Shown here one piece after another: positions 6,164-9,652 of a stretch of DNA of 9,652 bases (its first letter is position 1; the number at the start of each line of letters is the position of its first letter). The stretch is taken from positions 1-9,652 of the forward strand of contig JAEDDW010000068.1 of the NCBI GenBank assembly GCA_016293645.1, written 5' to 3'. The notes beneath the pieces are model-generated. The model did not search any database and was not told where the DNA came from. It saw only the letters and a list, made by a program, of their open reading frames with translations. The DNA is from Treponema sp. GTDB lineage: Bacteria > Spirochaetota > Spirochaetia > Treponematales > Treponemataceae. Position numbers and translations under genes: made by a program.

Positions 6164-7498
6164 ATGAAAAAAAATTTAACGGTCATTACTGCAGTCTCAG
6201 TTCTATTTCTCGCTGGATGTGCGTCTTCCAAAATCGATCATGCAAAATTCGATAAGAGTTTTGAAAGCGGACAGTATGCTGTCTGTGCCGAAATGCTTGA
6301 GAAAACAAAGGCTGCGGAAAATATTGATACAGCCATAGATATTTCTCTTCTGAAAAATTATGCCGGTGATTACAAAGGCTCAAGCGCAAGTTTCGAGGTG
6401 ACTAACCAGGCTCTTGATGATGCTTTCACCAAAAGCATAACTAAGGGACTTGCGGCCGCTGTCGGTAATGAAAATGCAAAAGATTATCCTGGAAATGTCT
6501 ATGAATATATTCTTGTGAATGCTTTTAATTCGCTCAACTATCATAACATGGGGGAATTGAAAGAAGCACTTGTTGAAATCAGAAGAATTGAGAACAAGCA
6601 GAAGGAATACATAAGCAAATATGGTGAGCTTGTTCTTTCTGATGAAGATGTTTCCAAGTCTGCCATGAGTTCTGCGTCTTCGCTTGGAATAGATATGGAT
6701 TCTGTAAATTCCGCCATCCCTGAAAAAGCCCAGCGCAGTGATGTCTACATGGATTCTCCTTTCGCACATTACATCGCAGCCTTGATGTACCTTAAGGATG
6801 ACAGCGGTGATCCTGAGTTGCATGAAAAGGAGTACAGGGCCTTGAATCCGCGGGGAGCAAGCCTTGCGGAAGATTTCAATATTCCTCATGGGATGGGACG
6901 TCTTGATATTATTGCCCTTGCCGGCAAGATTAAGGAAAGAATTGAGGATAAGGTGATCATACCGTTCTATATATATGACATTCCTGAAATGAATCCTCAT
7001 TTGAAATATGTCTGGCCTTCCGTAAGAGGAGTTCCTGATGGTGACTATACGGTCAAGGTCAAGCTTAGTACAGGCGGAACCAAAACTCTTGCTGTTGTTG
7101 AGGATCTTGACGAGGCTGTAAACAGGGATGTTGCGACAAAAGCAAAAAAGGCATTTGTAAGAAGCTTCATTCGAAGTACAGTCAAGGAAGCCAGCGTTGT
7201 GGCCAGCGCAATCGTCACTTACCAGGCTTGCACCAGCGATCTGCTTAGGGAGATTACTCTCATTGCCATCGGTCCGACCATCAATGCAGTCAACCTTACG
7301 GAGACAGCGGATATTCGTCAGGCAAAATATTTTCCAAGCAAGGTCTGCGGTGGAGGTTTTACCCTTGAGCCTGGAACATATTCAATCGATGTTGAATACT
7401 ACAGCCGTGGAAAGTTGATCAGCACGGAACATATCGATGACATAAAGGTGCGTTCCAATGAAATTACCATCGTTGAATCAGTCGGTGTTGCAAAATGA
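6164..7498 (+). CDS. Lipoprotein with TPR-like region, COG3014-like (LpoB partner)
   Basis: A 444-residue predicted lipoprotein. Residues 1-19 form a signal peptide ending in a canonical lipobox, LAGC (C19), with A at +2. A helical, TPR-like region follows: a helix pair near 110-150 (YPGNVYEYILVNAFNSLNY, then GELKEALVEIRR) and a second near 198-230 (SPFAHYIAALMYL...EYRAL). A beta-rich C-terminal part (about 264-440) contains PDGDYTVKVKL, ADIRQAKYFPSKV and LEPGTYSIDVEYYSRG. From memory this order resembles the uncharacterised COG3014 lipoproteins, which often sit beside LpoB-type genes in proteobacteria; that assignment needs a profile search. No catalytic motif is visible. There is no strong Shine-Dalgarno near the ATG, 9 bp after the LpoB-type stop, so translational coupling is likely. 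Role (inferred): an envelope adaptor working with the LpoB-type protein. Confidence 0.8.
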   Translation: MKKNLTVITAVSVLFLAGCASSKIDHAKFDKSFESGQYAVCAEMLEKTKAAENIDTAIDISLLKNYAGDYKGSSASFEVTNQALDDAFTKSITKGLAAAVGNENAKDYPGNVYEYILVNAFNSLNYHNMGELKEALVEIRRIENKQKEYISKYGELVLSDEDVSKSAMSSASSLGIDMDSVNSAIPEKAQRSDVYMDSPFAHYIAALMYLKDDSGDPELHEKEYRALNPRGASLAEDFNIPHGMGRLDIIALAGKIKERIEDKVIIPFYIYDIPEMNPHLKYVWPSVRGVPDGDYTVKVKLSTGGTKTLAVVEDLDEAVNRDVATKAKKAFVRSFIRSTVKEASVVASAIVTYQACTSDLLREITLIAIGPTINAVNLTETADIRQAKYFPSKVCGGGFTLEPGTYSIDVEYYSRGKLISTEHIDDIKVRSNEITIVESVGVAK

Positions 7499-7504
7499 TT
7501 TTAA

Positions 7505-7561
7505 ACCTGATAAGCAATTGAAGTGAGGTTGACATTCCAGTTGCTTATCAGGTCTTTTTTT
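7505..7561 (+). terminator. Strong intrinsic terminator of the LpoB/lipoprotein operon
   Basis: ACCTGATAAGCAA (7505-7517) pairs perfectly with TTGCTTATCAGGT (7541-7553) across a 23-nt loop and is followed by C and seven T residues (7555-7561). The T-run overlaps the stop codon of the convergent phosphohexomutase gene. On the minus strand the same hairpin is followed only by TTTAAAAT, so it could serve that gene weakly. Confidence 0.92.
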
Positions 7562-9326
7562 ATTTATCCGCTTTCTGAAGAATTTCTGTTTCCCAGGCAA
7601 GCAGCTGTTTTTCGCCTTCGGGATTATTTCCCTTTACGTCGCACATTACGCGGAATACAGCTTCTGTTCCGCTTGGACGCATCCAGATGAAGGCAACCGG
7701 ATTTCTATTTTTATCATTGAAACGAACTTTTAGTCCGCCGTTGGCATTGTTCCAGTTTTCAGCTCCGACAGTTTCCTTTGTTCCGTTGGTAAGACAGCAG
7801 TCCCATGATGTGATTCCGTAGTCTGATTCAAGTACGGCTTTTTTTTCTTCAAAGAACTTTTTAAATTCCGTCTTGAAGTTTTCCTTAAGTTTTCCCTTGT
7901 CCTCCATCTTTACCTGGAGGACGGCACGTTCTTCACTTACGCCTGTGGTCGTGTAGGCCGGCAATGTGCTGATTACATCTGCGAGCGTAAAGTCATTTCT
8001 ATATTTGTCTTCCTGTCCGCTTTTTTTGCACCAGATATGGAAGAGTCCTTCTCCATTTTTTGTATCGCGGAGTGAAAGGAGTTTTACGAGTGCGAAAATT
8101 GTAGCGACAGGATCGCGGACTGCAGACGGATATGTAATGTTTCCGCCGTTGCTTCCTTCTCCAAAAATGCGTACGTTGAATCTTTCCGCACGTTTTTCAC
8201 GGGCAAGATTGACTACATTTGCTTCACCGACTTCCGCGCGGAAAACTTTTGCTCCAAGGCTTGATGCGATTTCATCAATGCGCATGGAAGTAGGGCAGTT
8301 TACGGCGACCGCAAGATTTTTTGCCGATGGATTTTTCCAGTATTCAAAGGAAAGTTCAGCCATTACGCAAAGTGCAAATACTTCCTGAGCTGGAATTGGC
8401 TGGGCTGTCTGAGTCTTTTCATTCCAGTAGACAATGTTGCCGCGGTCACCATCACAGTCAGGCATGTAGCCTAGGAGAGCGGATGTAATTCCGTCTTTCT
8501 GCATCTGCTGCATCTTGTCTGCACAGTGCACAAGGTTTTCCGGTTCAGGAATGATGGCGTGGACAATCTGGCCTGGAATATCGTTGAATGCCTCAAGCTT
8601 TATTCTGCATGACGGGATGAACTTCTTGTCGATTGAAGCACCACGGGCTGAACCGTTCATGTCACATACCAATGTAAGTGGATTTTTCTTGCATGCCTTT
8701 TTGATTTCATTGAAGATGACTTTCTGGGCTGCAGGTTTTTCACAGCCACTGATAACGTGGCGGATGAATTTTTCATAGGACTTAAGGCTCTGCTTTTTGT
8801 AATATTTTGCGGCTCCCACAGCAGGAATGCCTTCAAGTTTTTTAAGAAGCGCATTCTGTTCTTCCTGTGTAATTTCCGCACACTTTTTCTTAAAGCTTTC
8901 GATTAGTTTTTTTGCTTCTCCGCCTTCAAGAACTCCACCGTCGCTGAGACCGAATTTGATTCCGTTATGTCCCACCGGATTATGGCTTGCGGAAATGTAG
9001 ATGAATCCGTCAAAATTTTTTGCATAGGCCATGATTTCTGGTGCTGAAGCATAACCAAGGTATACGCATTTGATGTCGCTGCATGTTGAAGCGTTGAGGA
9101 CTACACGGGCAATTTCCGCTCCTGTTGGACGAGTGTCCGTTGCAATTACTACTTCCGGACTTGCCTTGCCTGTCACCGATTTTATGTATTCAGCAAAAGT
9201 TGTTCCAATCAAATATGAAAGGATCTTGTTGTCGTTGCCGATTTCCTTTGATGTGCTTTCGCCGTCTTTGTCTTCTGTAAAAATCTTTCTCCACCCTGAT
9301 GCGGAGAGAATCATGTTGTGTTCCAT
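7560..9326 (-). CDS. Second, divergent phosphohexomutase (PGM/PMM family)
   Basis: A 588-residue cytoplasmic alpha-D-phosphohexomutase, clearly a distant paralogue of the 3655-5436 enzyme. Active-site loops in order: the phosphoserine loop SASHNP (112-117, S114), the metal loop DCDGDR (290-295, with D290, D292 and D294 all kept; Cys replaces the usual Pro), the sugar loop GEGSNGG (389-395, where many relatives have GEESGG or GEESYG) and the phosphate loop RPSGTE (550-555). Catalysis should therefore be intact, but the altered sugar loop makes the substrate (glucose, mannose, glucosamine or N-acetylglucosamine phosphate) unreadable. The start is uncertain: the ATG at 9326 lies 6 nt after a TATACT box and would be leaderless, while the ATG at 9314 (beginning MILSASGW) has a weak GGAA upstream. 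An open extension to 9380 lacks any support. It is convergent with the lipoprotein gene, whose terminator overlaps its stop. Confidence 0.92.
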   Translation of the reverse strand: MEHNMILSASGWRKIFTEDKDGESTSKEIGNDNKILSYLIGTTFAEYIKSVTGKASPEVVIATDTRPTGAEIARVVLNASTCSDIKCVYLGYASAPEIMAYAKNFDGFIYISASHNPVGHNGIKFGLSDGGVLEGGEAKKLIESFKKKCAEITQEEQNALLKKLEGIPAVGAAKYYKKQSLKSYEKFIRHVISGCEKPAAQKVIFNEIKKACKKNPLTLVCDMNGSARGASIDKKFIPSCRIKLEAFNDIPGQIVHAIIPEPENLVHCADKMQQMQKDGITSALLGYMPDCDGDRGNIVYWNEKTQTAQPIPAQEVFALCVMAELSFEYWKNPSAKNLAVAVNCPTSMRIDEIASSLGAKVFRAEVGEANVVNLAREKRAERFNVRIFGEGSNGGNITYPSAVRDPVATIFALVKLLSLRDTKNGEGLFHIWCKKSGQEDKYRNDFTLADVISTLPAYTTTGVSEERAVLQVKMEDKGKLKENFKTEFKKFFEEKKAVLESDYGITSWDCCLTNGTKETVGAENWNNANGGLKVRFNDKNRNPVAFIWMRPSGTEAVFRVMCDVKGNNPEGEKQLLAWETEILQKADK

Positions 9327-9332
9327 GTGTGA

Positions 9333-9338
9333 AGTATA
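9333..9338 (-). promoter_or_regulatory. -10 box for the second phosphohexomutase
   Basis: TATACT (9338-9333) precedes the ATG at 9326 by 6 nt, so predicted transcription begins at the A of that ATG. The -35 region is weak (TATTCA at 17 nt, 3 of 6 matches). If used, the mRNA from 9326 would be leaderless. Confidence 0.4.
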
Positions 9339-9403
9339 GATTGAAAATCGAAAGTTGAATAGATGCAGACGACAGGACAATGAAATGGCAGCAGTTTTGC
9401 TAT

Positions 9404-9454
9404 CTAAGCCGCAGGGTTACTGAGCGCAGTCGAAGTAACCCTGCAGTAGCTTAG
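9404..9454 (+). repeat. REP-like element, copy 4: long palindrome
   Basis: The core TGAGCGCAGTCGAA (9421-9434) is enclosed by a perfect 10-bp stem, GCAGGGTTAC (9411-9420) and GTAACCCTGC (9435-9444), and by an outer 6-bp stem, CTAAGC (9404-9409) and GCTTAG (9449-9454). It has the longest arms of any copy here and lies about 80 bp upstream of the second phosphohexomutase start. Confidence 0.85.
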
Positions 9455-9495
9455 GATTACTGAGCGCAGTCGAAGCAACCTTGCAGTAGCTTAGG
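9416..9495 (+). repeat. Tandem duplication of a 40-bp REP-containing unit
   Basis: 9416-9455 and 9456-9495 align over 40 bp with three differences (9416 G/A, 9436 T/C, 9441 C/T). Each carries the core TGAGCGCAGTCGAA and ends in GCAGTAGCTTAGG. The second copy's arms contain two mismatched pairs, so its hairpin is partly decayed. Confidence 0.85.
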
Positions 9496-9548
9496 AGCGG
9501 TTGGCGAAACGTAGTTCAGTCGAACTGTCGACTGGCCAGAGGAATGAC

Positions 9549-9628
9549 GGACCCTTCGACATGCTCAGGGGGCCTGCGACATGCTCAGGGGGCTAATATA
9601 TTGTCAGGGGGCTAGATGTTGTCAAGGG
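9549..9628 (-). repeat. Decaying REP-like array of about 20-bp period
   Basis: CGACATGCTCAGGGGGC occurs at 9557-9573 and again at 9577-9593. More decayed versions follow: TATTGTCAGGGGGCTA (9599-9614) and GATGTTGTCAAGGG (9615-9628). Successive TCAGGG or TCAAGG points are spaced 20, 19 and 18 bp. With its GGACCC flank (9549-9554) the first unit matches the reverse complement of the 1687-1713 element. The rest of 9381-9652 holds the other repeats and no recognisable gene. Confidence 0.75.
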
Positions 9629-9652
9629 AATTTGTTTTTGCCTTTGTGCTAT

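Noticed and set aside
7966..8388. Long open frames antisense to the phosphohexomutase genes
   Set aside because: They lie wholly inside strongly conserved coding sequence on the other strand, lack ribosome sites and resemble no known family.
9416..9628. Could the right-end repeats be a CRISPR array?
   Set aside because: The repeats are directly adjacent with no unique spacers of regular length, they are palindromic REP-type units, and no cas gene is in the window.
1..9652. A mobile element, defence island or other accessory system
   Set aside because: No transposase, integrase, phage, restriction, toxin or CRISPR-associated motif was seen in any frame; the genes are housekeeping and envelope types.
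1..9652. tRNA, rRNA or riboswitch genes
   Set aside because: Gene-free stretches are short and filled by repeats or promoters; no cloverleaf or known riboswitch motif was recognised by eye. A covariance-model scan was not possible.

Overview
The window looks like a chromosomal stretch from a host- or gut-associated spirochaete, most likely a Treponema relative. This is inferred from the style of the IMP dehydrogenase N-terminus, the LysM/M23 envelope protein, the lipoproteins and the moderate A+T content. No 16S or marker gene is present to prove it. Most genes are ordinary housekeeping or cell-envelope genes. I see no prophage, transposase, CRISPR array, toxin-antitoxin pair or defence system.

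Layout from left to right. (1) Positions 1-409, minus strand: N-terminal third of IMP dehydrogenase (guaB), running off the left edge. (2) 540-1637, plus strand: a secreted protein with three LysM repeats and a C-terminal M23/LytM fold that has lost its zinc ligands. (3) 1638-1844: a gene-free patch of REP-like palindromic repeats between convergent genes. (4) 1845-3587, minus strand: a cytoplasmic GH5-type glycosidase homologue whose catalytic acid/base Glu is Ala, preceded by a DEDDh (DnaQ-like) exonuclease. (5) 3655-5436, minus strand: a complete alpha-phosphoglucomutase-type phosphohexomutase with a strong Shine-Dalgarno (SD) site and its own intrinsic terminator. (6) 5546-7498, plus strand: a two-gene operon of an LpoB-type penicillin-binding-protein activator and a lipoprotein resembling the TPR-like COG3014 group, closed by a strong terminator. 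(7) 7560-9326, minus strand: a second, divergent phosphohexomutase. (8) 9381-9652: a second gene-free patch with the same REP-like repeats, including a 40-bp tandem duplication and a decaying array of about 20 bp period.

Possible functional thread (inference): the two phosphohexomutases supply sugar-1-phosphates for envelope glycans and central metabolism. The LpoB/lipoprotein pair and the non-catalytic LysM-LytM protein are the kind of factors that regulate peptidoglycan synthesis and hydrolysis. The most notable points are the inactive-looking GH5 and LytM proteins, the REP-like family whose arms differ in sequence but still pair, and three minus-strand genes without Shine-Dalgarno sites, two of which have a -10 box placed for leaderless transcription.
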